This document shows positions 1-8,919 of a DNA stretch of 64,000 nt, piece by piece. A program made the translations under genes and the position numbers. Origin of the DNA: Hahnella aquatica (GTDB taxonomy: Bacteria > Pseudomonadota > Gammaproteobacteria > Burkholderiales > Burkholderiaceae_A); NCBI GenBank assembly GCA_965194505.1, contig OZ239144.1, forward strand, positions 744,001 through 808,000, read 5' to 3'. The notes beneath the pieces are model-generated. The model was not told where the DNA came from, searched no databases, and saw nothing but the letters and a program-made list of their open reading frames with translations. The first letter of the stretch is position 1. Each line of letters opens with the position of its first letter.

Positions 1-344
1 CCGCCCTTGGCAGCCTCGGCCGTGCGGACATTGGCCCGCACGTTGATGTTCATGCCAATGAACCCCGCAGCACCCGAGAGGATGGCGCCCACGGCAAAGC
101 CAATCGCGGTGGCTACTCCAAGCCCGGGAATGACGAGGATCACCAAGAAGATGATCACGCCGACGATCGCAATCGTTCGGTACTGTCGAGCCAGATAGGC
201 CGAGGCGCCTGCCTGAATGGCCGCCGCAATTTCCTGCATGCGGGCGTTGCCTGCCGGCTGTGCCAGGATCCAACGACTCGACAAGAGGCCGTAAAGAATG
301 GCCAAGGCACCACAGACCAGCGCAAGTACAAGACCAGCCGACAT
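1..344 (-). CDS. hppA: Membrane proton-pumping pyrophosphatase, N-terminal part
   Basis: This gene runs off the window start, so only about the first 114 residues are visible. They begin MSAGLVLALVCGALAILYGL and match the N-terminus of H+-translocating (vacuolar-type) pyrophosphatases. There is a first membrane helix at about residues 2-20, then a conserved stretch with GNARMQEIAAAIQAGASAYL, then a second helix at about 62-85. The enzyme uses cytoplasmic pyrophosphate to pump H+ (or Na+) across the membrane. It is divergent from the soluble pyrophosphatase gene next door, 119 bp away. The residues that decide potassium dependence lie outside the window. Confidence 0.9.
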   Translation of the reverse strand, partial: MSAGLVLALVCGALAILYGLLSSRWILAQPAGNARMQEIAAAIQAGASAYLARQYRTIAIVGVIIFLVILVIPGLGVATAIGFAVGAILSGAAGFIGMNINVRANVRTAEAAKG

Positions 345-463
345 GAATCACTCCTCAAATGGATTGGGTGACGAGAGTCTTGCCCTTTTTGCCTTGGAGC
401 GGATTGGGGGAATCCCTTATGATTCCCGCAACTCCCTTTTCTTTTTTCTCGAAAGCATCTGCC

Positions 464-997
464 ATGTCCCTCAAAAGTGTGCCTCCAGGAGACCGAGTTC
501 CTGAGGAATTCAACGTCATCATCGAAATCCCAGCCCACAGCGATCCAATCAAGTATGAGGTCGACAAGGACACGGGCACCCTCTTCGTGGACCGTTTCAT
601 GATGACCTCCATGCACTACCCGTGCAATTACGGCTATGTGCCAGAGACCATCTCAGACGACGGCGACCCGGTGGACGTGCTCGTGATCACGCCGTTTCCG
701 GTCGCGGGTGGCGCGGTTGTGGCCTGCCGAGCCATCGGCGTGCTGCAGATGGACGATGAGGCCGGCGGCGATGCCAAGGTCTTGGCCGTGCCCACCGACA
801 AAATCCTCCCCATCTACAAGCACTGGAGAAAACCAGAGGACATCGCGCCCGAGCGACTGCATCAGATCCAGCATTTCTTTGAGCACTACAAAGATTTAGA
901 GAAGGGCAAGTGGGTCAAAATTAAGGGCTGGGAAGGCCCTGAGGCAGCCAAGGCCGAGATCTCCAACGGCGTGGCCCGGTTCAAGAAGGGCGGCTGA
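464..997 (+). CDS. ppa: Soluble inorganic pyrophosphatase, family I
   Basis: A 177-residue family I pyrophosphatase, which hydrolyses PPi to phosphate in the cytoplasm and drives biosynthetic reactions forward. The signature DGDPVD with its metal-binding aspartates is at residues 66-71, preceded by HYPCNYGYVPET. Lengths near 175 are usual. An in-frame ATG at 359 would add 35 low-quality residues with no homology, so I use the ATG at 464, where MSLKSVPPGD matches family starts. The last 17 bases overlap the end of the convergent COG3146 gene. Having hppA and ppa back to back gives the cell both energy-conserving and heat-releasing PPi removal. Confidence 0.96.
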   Translation: MSLKSVPPGDRVPEEFNVIIEIPAHSDPIKYEVDKDTGTLFVDRFMMTSMHYPCNYGYVPETISDDGDPVDVLVITPFPVAGGAVVACRAIGVLQMDDEAGGDAKVLAVPTDKILPIYKHWRKPEDIAPERLHQIQHFFEHYKDLEKGKWVKIKGWEGPEAAKAEISNGVARFKKGG

Positions 998-2150
998 GCC
1001 CTTGGCTCACGACCTCGCCTCGGAAGGGGCGACGGTCATCGAGTTCCGATAGATAGGCATCCACGCCGCCTTGTTCGCGCGCCAGGAAGCGCGCCACCGC
1101 GTCTCGAAACTCTGGTCGTGAGATCCAGTGAGATGACCATGTCTCCACGGGGTCAAAGCCCCTGGCCATCTTGTGCTCCCCTTGGGCGCCGCCCTCGATG
1201 CGGTCGATGCCCGATGAGATGGCCCACTCCAACGGCGTGTAGTAGGCGAGCTCAAAATGCAGCATCGGCACCTGCTCCACGGCCCCCCAATAGCGCCCGT
1301 AGGCCACGGAGCGGCCCTGGTCGGTCCCGCGAAGCAAGAGGGCACAGGCCACCGGCGTGCTGCCTCGGTGGGCCATGGCCAACACCAGGGTCTCGGGCAT
1401 GCTGCGCCGAATCTGCTCGAAGAAGCCCTCGGTGAGGTAGGGCGGGTTGCCCCGATCAAAATAGGTCTGGCAGTAGCACCGATAGAAGAAAGCCCAGTCG
1501 GCATCGGTGATGGCCTGCCCACAGGTGACGCTGCAGGTGATGCCGGCCTCGGCCACGCGGCGTCGCTCGGCTCGAATTTTCTTGCGCTTGGGCTGGGTGA
1601 GCGACTCGAGAAAATCGTTGAAGTCTCGGTAGCCTCGATGCTGCCAATGGAATTGAACGCCCTTGCGCAGCAGCCAGCCCGCTTGAGAGAGCGCCTGGTG
1701 GTCTGTTTCATGGCCAAACAGCACATGGGCTGATGACCAGCCCGACTGGCGCACAAGGTCTGTGAGGCCTGCCGCCAGACCAAGGCGTGCCTCGGGGCCT
1801 GCTGCCAAAAGCCTGCTGCCCGGCACAGGGCTAAATGGGCTGGCCACAAGCCATTTGGGGAAGTAAGGCAGCCCGGCCTCCTCATAGGCCCGGGCCCAGG
1901 CCCAGTCGAAGACATACTCGCCATAGCTATGGCCCTTCGCGAAGAGCGGTACCGCACCCACGATTCGGTCGGATTCATCAAACAGGAGGGCAGGGCGGGC
2001 CTGCCAGCCCGTGTCCGGACAGGCGCTCAGACTCGTCTCCATGGCCAGAAGGAAATCGGCTCGCATGAAGGGCGTGGCCAGTGGTGAGGCAGCCAGGAGT
2101 TGACCCCATGCATCGGCCGGGACTTGGGCAAAACGCTCGAAAACCTGCAT
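981..2150 (-). CDS. COG3146 / FemAB-like GNAT acyltransferase
   Basis: A protein of about 389 residues of the COG3146 (PF04339, FemAB-like) family, with a GNAT-type fold and no settled function. Conserved blocks include ATPFMRADFLLAMETS near the N-terminus, SPFSPVPGSRLL, QPKRKKIRAERRRVAEAGI in the middle, and the EGGAQGEHKMARGFDP segment near the C-terminus, which is highly typical. A longer GTG start at 2171 would overlap nadE, so I use ATG 2150, which leaves a 14-bp divergent gap. Its 3' end overlaps ppa by 17 bp. The family is found widely in proteobacteria and is often annotated as an N-acetyltransferase. Confidence 0.88.
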   Translation of the reverse strand: MQVFERFAQVPADAWGQLLAASPLATPFMRADFLLAMETSLSACPDTGWQARPALLFDESDRIVGAVPLFAKGHSYGEYVFDWAWARAYEEAGLPYFPKWLVASPFSPVPGSRLLAAGPEARLGLAAGLTDLVRQSGWSSAHVLFGHETDHQALSQAGWLLRKGVQFHWQHRGYRDFNDFLESLTQPKRKKIRAERRRVAEAGITCSVTCGQAITDADWAFFYRCYCQTYFDRGNPPYLTEGFFEQIRRSMPETLVLAMAHRGSTPVACALLLRGTDQGRSVAYGRYWGAVEQVPMLHFELAYYTPLEWAISSGIDRIEGGAQGEHKMARGFDPVETWSSHWISRPEFRDAVARFLAREQGGVDAYLSELDDRRPFRGEVVSQGLSRPS

Positions 2151-2164
2151 GCGATAATTCAAAA

Positions 2165-3814
2165 ATGTCACTCCAATTGCTGGTCGCCCAGATCAACGCC
2201 ACTGTTGGCGACGTGACCGGCAATGCCGAAAAAATCAAGGCCGCCGCGCAGCGCGCCCTCAAGCATTCGGCCTCTATTCTCCTGACCCCCGAGCTTTCCT
2301 TGGTGGGATACCCCCCGGAAGACTTGGTCTTGAGACCCGCATTCTTGCGCAGAAGCCAAGAAGTCCTCGAGGAGCTGGTTCAGGCGAGCGCCCAATGGCC
2401 AGGCCTGGCGGTGGTGGTGGGTCACCCTCGGCTGCACGATGGTCATGTCTTCAATGCCGCCACGGTCTTTCGTGAGGGCCAGGTGCTCGGGGTCTACGGC
2501 AAGCTCGAACTGCCCAACTATGCCGTCTTTGACGAGCAACGGTATTTCCAGGCCGATGGAGCTCCTCTGGTCTTTGAGTCAAAGGGCATTCGGTTTGGGG
2601 TCAACATCTGTGAGGATGTCTGGTTCCCGCGTGGCCCGGCCATGGCCAAGGCAGAGGGTGCACAGGTCTTGCTGGTCCTCAATGCATCGCCCTTTCATAT
2701 GAACAAAGAGCTCGAGCGGCTCGATGTCGTGCACCGCCATGTCAACGACCGAGGTCTGGTGGCGGTGATGTGCAACCTGGTGGGTGGTCAAGACGAACTC
2801 ATCTTCGATGGCGACAGCTTCGCCACGAATTCATCTGGCGAGGTGGTGGCCAGGGCCAATCGGTTCGTGGAGGACGATCTATTGCTCACCATCGGCGACG
2901 ATGGGCTTATCGCCGGGGCTGACACGGCTCCGGCCATGTCGCCCGACGAGCAGATCTACGAGGCACTCGTCATGGGCACCCGAGACTATGTTCGAAAGAA
3001 CGGCTTTCAGGGCGGGATCATTGGCCTGTCGGGTGGCATAGATTCTGCGTTGACGCTGGCCATTGCCGTGGATGCACTGGGTGCAGACCAGGTCACAGCG
3101 GTGATGATGCCCTCGGCCTACACCGCACCCATGAGCCTTGAGGATGCCAAGGCATGTGCCGCAGCCCTCGGCGTCACGCTCCACGATTTACCCATCACGC
3201 CCGCCTTCACAGCCTTGGAATCTACCCTTGCCCCACTCTTTAAAGGCCTGCCAGTCGACACCACCGAGGAGAACCTGCAGTCGCGCATTCGCGGGGTGCT
3301 GCTCATGGCCATCTCGAACAAAAAGGGCCGGCTGGTGCTCACCACCGGAAATAAATCAGAAATGGCGGTTGGCTACTGCACCCTCTACGGGGACATGGCT
3401 GGTGGTTATGCTGTCATCAAAGACCTCCTCAAGCGCCAGGTCTACAGCCTCTCGCACATGCGCAACGCCAGGGGTCTGGCCCAGGGCACGGGGAAGGTCA
3501 TCCCGGAGCGCATTCTCACGCGGCCTCCATCTGCAGAACTGCGGTCCGACCAGACCGATCAAGACTCTCTTCCGCCCTATGATCAGCTCGATGAGGTCTT
3601 GCAGCGGTTCGTGGAGGATGGGCAGTCCGTGGCAGACTTGCTGGAGGCTGGCTTTTCTCGCGAGCTGCTCTCGCAGGTGATTCGGCTGGTTCGATCCAAC
3701 GAGTACAAGCGTCGTCAGGCCGCCCCCGGCCCGCGCATCAGCAAGCGGGCCTTTGGCCGCGACTGGCGATTCCCCATCACCAATCGATTCACCGAGAAGG
3801 AGTTTTTCCAATGA
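2165..3814 (+). CDS. nadE: Glutamine-dependent NAD+ synthetase
   Basis: A 549-residue two-domain enzyme making NAD+ from nicotinic acid adenine dinucleotide, ATP and glutamine. The N-terminal nitrilase-like glutaminase carries its triad in LLTPELSLVGYPPEDL (Glu), VYGKLELPNY (Lys) and GVNICEDVWF (Cys). The C-terminal synthetase domain has the PP-loop SGGIDSA at about residues 288-294 and the KSEMAVGYCTLYGD block. I use the ATG at 2165, because an in-frame start at 2081 lies inside the opposite gene. The stop overlaps the glnB start by 4 bp (ATGA), so translation is probably coupled. Confidence 0.97.
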   Translation: MSLQLLVAQINATVGDVTGNAEKIKAAAQRALKHSASILLTPELSLVGYPPEDLVLRPAFLRRSQEVLEELVQASAQWPGLAVVVGHPRLHDGHVFNAATVFREGQVLGVYGKLELPNYAVFDEQRYFQADGAPLVFESKGIRFGVNICEDVWFPRGPAMAKAEGAQVLLVLNASPFHMNKELERLDVVHRHVNDRGLVAVMCNLVGGQDELIFDGDSFATNSSGEVVARANRFVEDDLLLTIGDDGLIAGADTAPAMSPDEQIYEALVMGTRDYVRKNGFQGGIIGLSGGIDSALTLAIAVDALGADQVTAVMMPSAYTAPMSLEDAKACAAALGVTLHDLPITPAFTALESTLAPLFKGLPVDTTEENLQSRIRGVLLMAISNKKGRLVLTTGNKSEMAVGYCTLYGDMAGGYAVIKDLLKRQVYSLSHMRNARGLAQGTGKVIPERILTRPPSAELRSDQTDQDSLPPYDQLDEVLQRFVEDGQSVADLLEAGFSRELLSQVIRLVRSNEYKRRQAAPGPRISKRAFGRDWRFPITNRFTEKEFFQ

Positions 3815-4149
3815 AACTCATCACCGCGATTGTCAAACCATTTAAGCTCGATGAAGTCCGGGAGGCCCTTGGCGAGCTCGGGGTCTCCGGCCTGACCGTG
3901 ACTGATGTCAAGGGCTTCGGTCGTCAGAAGGGGCACACCGAGGTCTATCGGGGTGCCGAGTATGTGGTGGATTTTCTGCCGAAGGTTCGCATCGAGGCCG
4001 TGGTGAGAGACGACATGGCCGATCGTGTGGTGGAGGCCATCGTGGAGGCCGCCCGAACGGGCCGCATTGGCGATGGCAAGATCTTCGTGCAGGCCATGGA
4101 GCAGGTGGTGCGCATTCGCACCGGTGAGACTGGCGACGAAGCGGTCTAG
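3811..4149 (+). CDS. glnB: Nitrogen regulatory protein PII
   Basis: A 112-residue PII signal protein that senses 2-oxoglutarate and ATP/ADP and controls glutamine synthetase adenylylation and nitrogen regulators. The T-loop carries the uridylylation tyrosine Y51 in EVYRGAEYVVDFLPK, and the C-terminal signature GDGKIFVQAMEQVVRIRTGE is present. It overlaps nadE by 4 bp. The nadE-glnB pairing, a glutaminase-bearing enzyme with a glutamine-status sensor, is common in betaproteobacteria. No amtB is nearby, so glnB fits better than glnK. Confidence 0.95.
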   Translation: MKLITAIVKPFKLDEVREALGELGVSGLTVTDVKGFGRQKGHTEVYRGAEYVVDFLPKVRIEAVVRDDMADRVVEAIVEAARTGRIGDGKIFVQAMEQVVRIRTGETGDEAV

Positions 4150-4159
4150 CCGAGGCTGC

Positions 4160-4732
4160 CTAAGCGGCCGATCGCAGCAGCACCAGCACTGCGCCTGAGC
4201 CGCCCTCGTGGCCGGGTGCCTGGCAAAAAGCGAGCACCTCGTCCTTCTGCATGAGCCAGGCGCGCACCTTGTTCTTCAAGACGGGCTCTCGGCCAATCGA
4301 TCCAAGGCCTTTGCCGTGGATGATGCGAAGGCAGCGCCGATCTTTTCGGTGACAGTCACGAATGAAATCGGAGAAGGCCATGCGGGCCTCGTCACTGCGC
4401 AGCCCGTGGAGGTCTAGCTCGGCCTGAATCGTCCAGTGGCCACGACGCAGTCGCCGCAGGGTATCGGATGAAATGCCGTTTCGTGCAAACGAGAGGGTCT
4501 CGTCGCTGTCGAGGAGCGTCTCGGGCGTGAGATCGGAGAGGCGGCTTTCATCCAGGGCCCTGGCCTCATCGGCCATGCGTTGGCGTGGGATGGGGAGCGG
4601 ACGAGGCCGCTGGTGCACAGCTGGATGACGAGGGTCTTCCACAGGGGTGGCATTGGCCACCGCCGCGCGAAAGAGCGCAATCTCCTCGTCAGTGGCCTTG
4701 GTCACCGAGTGCTTCAAGGTAGCGTTGGGCAT
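4160..4732 (-). CDS. Smr-domain protein (YdaL/SmrA-like)
   Basis: A protein of about 190 residues with a C-terminal Smr domain, a nuclease-type fold found in MutS2 and YdaL. The key motif LDLHGLRSDEA is at about residues 104-114, followed by LRIIHGKGLGS, and the protein ends in GAVLVLLRSAA. The N-terminal half is charged and probably flexible. The ATG at 4732 overlaps the end of trxB by 44 bp. A GTG at 4705 is a possible shorter start. It reads in the same direction as trxB. Its role, possibly mRNA or DNA nicking, is not known. Confidence 0.88.
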   Translation of the reverse strand: MPNATLKHSVTKATDEEIALFRAAVANATPVEDPRHPAVHQRPRPLPIPRQRMADEARALDESRLSDLTPETLLDSDETLSFARNGISSDTLRRLRRGHWTIQAELDLHGLRSDEARMAFSDFIRDCHRKDRRCLRIIHGKGLGSIGREPVLKNKVRAWLMQKDEVLAFCQAPGHEGGSGAVLVLLRSAA

Positions 4733-5645
4733 CGAGTGCCGCCATGCAGCCGGTTCCGGCGCTCGTGATGGCCTGCCGATAGATGTGGTCTTGCACATCG
4801 CCAGCTGCAAATACGCCCGGCACATTCGTGGCGGTGGCGTTTCCCTCGAGACCGGCCAAGGTTTTGATGTAGCCATTGTTCATGTGGAGCTGGCCTTCAA
4901 AGATCTCGGTGTTGGGCCGATGGCCGATGGCCACGAACAGGCCATGGACTGAGATGTCCTCTTTGCTGCCGTCTTGGCGTTGAACGCGAACCGCCGTGAC
5001 GCCGGATTCGTTGCCGAGGACTTCATCCACTGTGCTGTTGAGGACGAGTCGCACATGCCCCTCCTGAACCTTGGCCATGAGGCGATCAATCAGGATGGGT
5101 TCGGCTCGAAACTTCTCTCGGCGGTGAATGACCGTGACGGTCTTGGCGATGTTCGAGAGGTAGAGGGCCTCTTCCACCGCCGAGTTCCCACCGCCCACCA
5201 CGCAGACATCCTGACCTTTGTAGAAGAAGCCATCGCAGGTGGCGCAGGCCGAGACCCCGCGGCCCATGAAGGCCTCCTCGGAGGGCAGGCCCAGGTACAT
5301 GGCCGAGGCCCCCGTGGCGATGATCAAGGCATCGCAGGTGTACTCGTCCGCATCGCCAACCAGCCGAATGGGCTTTTCACTCAGGGCTGCGGTGTGAATG
5401 TGATCAAAGAGAATCTGGGTCTGAAAACGCTCCGCATGGGCCAGGAACCGGCTCATGAGTTCGGGCCCCTGAACGCCATCGGCATCAGCGGGCCAGTTCT
5501 CGACATCGGTGGTGGTCATCAGCTGGCCGCCCTGCGCCATGCCAGTGATAAGCACAGGCTGGAGATTCGCGCGGGCTGCGTAAATGGCAGCGGTGTATCC
5601 GGCTGGGCCAGAGCCCAGAATGAGAAGTCGATGGTGTTGGGACAT
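4689..5645 (-). CDS. trxB: Thioredoxin reductase
   Basis: A 318-residue FAD/NADPH flavoenzyme that reduces thioredoxin. It shows the N-terminal FAD-binding GSGPAGYTAAIYAARA, the redox-active CATC in VSACATCDGFF at about residues 135-145, the NADPH-binding GGGNSAVEEALYLS, and the C-terminal FAD motif GVFAAGDVQDHIYRQAITSAGTG. I chose the start at 5645 (MSQHHRLLILGSG), where family homology begins, although the open frame continues upstream. It is divergent from ftsK, which is usual in Burkholderiales. Confidence 0.97.
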   Translation of the reverse strand: MSQHHRLLILGSGPAGYTAAIYAARANLQPVLITGMAQGGQLMTTTDVENWPADADGVQGPELMSRFLAHAERFQTQILFDHIHTAALSEKPIRLVGDADEYTCDALIIATGASAMYLGLPSEEAFMGRGVSACATCDGFFYKGQDVCVVGGGNSAVEEALYLSNIAKTVTVIHRREKFRAEPILIDRLMAKVQEGHVRLVLNSTVDEVLGNESGVTAVRVQRQDGSKEDISVHGLFVAIGHRPNTEIFEGQLHMNNGYIKTLAGLEGNATATNVPGVFAAGDVQDHIYRQAITSAGTGCMAALDAQRYLEALGDQGH

Positions 5646-5713
5646 GGTGGAGGTTAAGCGCCGAGGAAGGAATAAGGGACAATTATAAGAACGGAGGTCT
5701 TTCACACGCGCCC

Positions 5714-8140
5714 ATGCCCCCTTCTTTGAACAAAACCCGCAGCCGCACGGCTGTCTCCAAGTCCGCTCCAACGCGCTCGGCCACCCCGCGCCGCTCCGCA
5801 GACAGGGCCGCCGCCTGGGTGCCCCCGTGGATGGCCGATCTCGCCTGGATCGTCTGGGCCGCGGTGGCAGCCGTGTTGGCACTCTCCCTGTTGAGCTTCT
5901 CGCCCAATGACCAAGGTTGGTTCCAAGTCTCCGCAGGCATGGCACCCCAGAATTGGCTGGGCCGATTTGGCGCAGCCCTGGCCGATGGCCTGGTGTTCAT
6001 GCTGGGCTTGTCCTCGGCCTGGCTCGTGCTCTTGGCACTGGTGCTCGCCTGGGATGCATGGTGTCTTGCAGCGGGCATGCGCCGTCAACAGGCACTGTCG
6101 GATCCTGCCCAACGCCTTGCGGCCCAATCGTCGTTGCCTCTGGCGGTGCCCTCCCGGCTCTGGGGCTTTCTTCTGCTCATGGTCTCGAGTGCGGCCTTGG
6201 AGGCCCAGCGCCTCGGGCTCGGCGACAGCTTCTTCGCGAACATCCCCGGCGGGGCCGTGGGCAGCTTTCTGGGCAGTACCCTGGAGTGGTTGATGGGCCA
6301 GACAGGCCTCACGCTGGTGGCACTGGTGTCATTTTTCGTGGGCCTGAGTCTCTTTCTGCGCTTCTCATGGATTGGACTCTTCGAGTCCTTGGGCCAGAAC
6401 ACTGAGCGCAGTGTGGAGGTTGTGCGGGCCTGGTTTCAGGCGCGTCAGGACCGCCGGCTGGGCGCCTCCATTGCAGAGAAGCGGGCCGAGCGCATCGAGA
6501 TCAAGCGAAGGGTTCGTCCGGAGGCCGAGATCGACCTCATGCCAGTGGCGCAGGTGGAGCCCGCTCGCCCTACACCAGAGGCAGTCTTTCAGAGCAAGCA
6601 AGACGACCTTTTTGCAGCCGATCCCATCGCAGGCTCCCACCCGATGCCGGAATTGTCCTTGCTTGAGGCCGTCACTGGCCGCGCAGAGCCGGTTCCCGCG
6701 GACACCCTGCAGTTCACCTCTCGGCTCATCGAGAACCGGCTGAACGATTTCGGAATCAGCGTGCGCGTGGTCAGTGCCCAGCCGGGTCCTGTGATCACGC
6801 GCTACGAGATTGAGCCTGCCTCTGGCGTGAAGGGTTCTCAGATTGTGAACCTCGCCAGAGACCTGGCACGAGCCCTCTCCCTCACCAGTGTGCGGGTGGT
6901 CGAGACCATTCCTGGCAAGAACTTGATGGGCCTTGAGCTTCCAAACCCGCGTCGCCAGACGGTGCGCCTGTCTGAGATCATCGGTTCGAAGGCCTTCCAA
7001 GACAGTGGTGCATCGCTGCCGTTGGCGCTTGGCAAGGACATCTCGGGAGGTCCCGCCGTGGTGGACCTCGCGAAGATGCCCCATCTGCTGGTGGCGGGTA
7101 CCACCGGCTCGGGCAAGTCGGTTGGTGTCAACGCGATGCTGCTCTCGTTGCTCTATCACGCGCCGGCCGACCGCATTCGGCTCATCCTGATCGACCCGAA
7201 GATGCTCGAGCTCTCGATCTACGAGGGCATTCCGCACCTGCTCACGCCCGTGGTCACTGACATGAAATTGGCCGCCAATGCTCTGCATTGGTGTGTCGGG
7301 GAAATGGAGCGCCGCTACCGTCTGATGAGCAAGCTCAATACGCGGGGGCTGGCCAGCTTCAACCAGCGCGTTGAAGATGCCTTGCGCAAGGGCAAGCCCA
7401 TTCTCGATCCGCTGGCCACCGAGGAGATGGTGGCGGCTGGAGAGGCCAAGCCGCTGCAGCCGTTGCCCCAAATCGTGGTCGTCATTGATGAACTTGCCGA
7501 CCTCATGATGGTGGTGGGCAAGAAGATTGAAGAACTCATTGCTCGGCTGGCCCAGAAGGCCAGGGCTGCAGGCATTCATCTGATTTTGGCCACCCAGCGC
7601 CCTTCGGTCGATGTCATCACGGGGCTGATCAAGGCGAACATCCCTTCCCGAATCTCCTTCCAGGTCTCCAGCAAGATCGATTCGCGCACGATTCTCGACC
7701 AGATGGGCGCCGAGGCCCTGCTCGGCCAGGGCGACATGCTGTTCTTGGCAGCTGGCGCTGGCATTCCCACCCGCATTCACGGCGCCTTCGTGGCCGATGA
7801 AGAGGTCTTGGCCGTGGTGCAACGGCTCCGTGAGGCTGGTGGCGCGCAGTACGACGATCAAATTCTGGCGGGGGCAGACCCAGAGGCCGGGGGCGTCTTC
7901 ACCGCGGGGCTGGATGCAGGCAGTGGCAGCCAAGACCCTGAGTCCGATGCCCTCTATGACGAGGCCGTGGCTGTGGTGTTGCAGCACCGCCGAGCATCCA
8001 TCTCGCTCGTGCAGCGCCACCTGCGAATTGGATACAACCGCGCTGCACGGCTGCTAGAGGCCATGGAGAAGGCAGGCCTCGTCTCACCCATGCAGTCCAA
8101 TGGCAACCGTGACATCCTCGTGCCTGCAGGTCGTGAATAA
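5714..8140 (+). CDS. ftsK: DNA translocase FtsK
   Basis: An 808-residue septal DNA pump that helps resolve and segregate chromosome dimers during division. The N-terminal ~210 residues hold about four membrane helices, followed by a short linker. The motor has the Walker A sequence GTTGSGKSVGVN at about residues 462-473 and the Walker B region QIVVVIDELADLMMV. A C-terminal gamma winged-helix domain (DEAVAVVLQHRRASISLVQR onward) should read KOPS sites. The linker is much shorter than in E. coli FtsK, as is common outside enterics. Its stop overlaps the lolA start region. Confidence 0.96.
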   Translation: MPPSLNKTRSRTAVSKSAPTRSATPRRSADRAAAWVPPWMADLAWIVWAAVAAVLALSLLSFSPNDQGWFQVSAGMAPQNWLGRFGAALADGLVFMLGLSSAWLVLLALVLAWDAWCLAAGMRRQQALSDPAQRLAAQSSLPLAVPSRLWGFLLLMVSSAALEAQRLGLGDSFFANIPGGAVGSFLGSTLEWLMGQTGLTLVALVSFFVGLSLFLRFSWIGLFESLGQNTERSVEVVRAWFQARQDRRLGASIAEKRAERIEIKRRVRPEAEIDLMPVAQVEPARPTPEAVFQSKQDDLFAADPIAGSHPMPELSLLEAVTGRAEPVPADTLQFTSRLIENRLNDFGISVRVVSAQPGPVITRYEIEPASGVKGSQIVNLARDLARALSLTSVRVVETIPGKNLMGLELPNPRRQTVRLSEIIGSKAFQDSGASLPLALGKDISGGPAVVDLAKMPHLLVAGTTGSGKSVGVNAMLLSLLYHAPADRIRLILIDPKMLELSIYEGIPHLLTPVVTDMKLAANALHWCVGEMERRYRLMSKLNTRGLASFNQRVEDALRKGKPILDPLATEEMVAAGEAKPLQPLPQIVVVIDELADLMMVVGKKIEELIARLAQKARAAGIHLILATQRPSVDVITGLIKANIPSRISFQVSSKIDSRTILDQMGAEALLGQGDMLFLAAGAGIPTRIHGAFVADEEVLAVVQRLREAGGAQYDDQILAGADPEAGGVFTAGLDAGSGSQDPESDALYDEAVAVVLQHRRASISLVQRHLRIGYNRAARLLEAMEKAGLVSPMQSNGNRDILVPAGRE

Positions 8141-8825
8141 GCCCACGCGTAGAGAGGCACTTGGCCTGGCCTTGGCTTGGCTCGGTGCCGCGGCCTTCGG
8201 GCCTTGGCCGGGCGCGGTTCAGGCCCAGCCCGTTGTGGAGGTCATTGCGGGTCCAGAGGAGCGACTCATCACGGCGCTTCGAGACATCCAAAGCCTGCAG
8301 GCCAACTTTCTTCATGAGCAGGCCTCACCGTCGGGACGCGTGATGCGCTTCTCCGGCGTGCTTGCGCTCGCACGTCCGGGCCGGTTCCGTTGGGAGGTTC
8401 AGAAGCCTTACCCACAGCTGCAACTCATCCGTGGCGATGAGTTCCTGCTCTACGACCCGGACCTTGCCCAGGTGACAGTGCGGCGCATCGATGCAGCCCA
8501 GATGGCCAGCCCTGCCGGCTTGCTGCTGTTGGCGGGCCCAGATGCGGAGCGCCTGGTGCGCGAGCGGTTTGAGCTCGCAGGGCTGCCAGACCGAGATGGC
8601 CTCTCTTGGGTGTCGGTCAAGCCGCGTGAGGCCTCAGAGACGCTCTCGGCCCTGGAGGTGGGCCTGAGCCGTGAGGGTCAGATTGCACAGTTTTTGTTGG
8701 TGGATGCCATGGGCCGGCGCAGCAAGGTCACGCTCTCGGCGCAGCGGCGCAATGCCGCCTTGCCCGCGGGCACCTTTGAATTCAAGGCACCCGCAGGCGT
8801 CGAGTGGTTGCGCCCGCCGCAGTGA
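8133..8825 (+). CDS. lolA: Outer-membrane lipoprotein carrier LolA
   Basis: A LolA-type periplasmic chaperone of about 230 residues that carries lipoproteins from LolCDE to the outer membrane. Family features are QANFLHEQASPSGRVMRFSG, RPGRFRWEVQKPY and the block around DEFLLYDPDLAQVTV. I propose the GTG at 8133, overlapping the ftsK stop, because it gives a clean signal peptide ending at VQAQ. The signal begins PTRREALGLALA, with an arginine pair before the hydrophobic stretch, which is unusual for LolA and could suit Tat export. The ftsK-lolA order is typical for betaproteobacteria. Confidence 0.9.
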   Translation: MNKPTRREALGLALAWLGAAAFGPWPGAVQAQPVVEVIAGPEERLITALRDIQSLQANFLHEQASPSGRVMRFSGVLALARPGRFRWEVQKPYPQLQLIRGDEFLLYDPDLAQVTVRRIDAAQMASPAGLLLLAGPDAERLVRERFELAGLPDRDGLSWVSVKPREASETLSALEVGLSREGQIAQFLLVDAMGRRSKVTLSAQRRNAALPAGTFEFKAPAGVEWLRPPQ

Positions 8826-8919
8826 CGGCCAAGGCCTTGTGTGCACCGGTGGATCGAGGACTTGAACGTAAAATCGCTGAAAAATAAGCGGCCCTGCGCC
8901 AGAAAAACGAAAATAACCA

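Noticed and set aside
6365..8020. Long minus-strand frame of 551 residues opposite ftsK
   Set aside because: Shadow of ftsK caused by codon bias; no domain, while FtsK motifs are complete on the plus strand.
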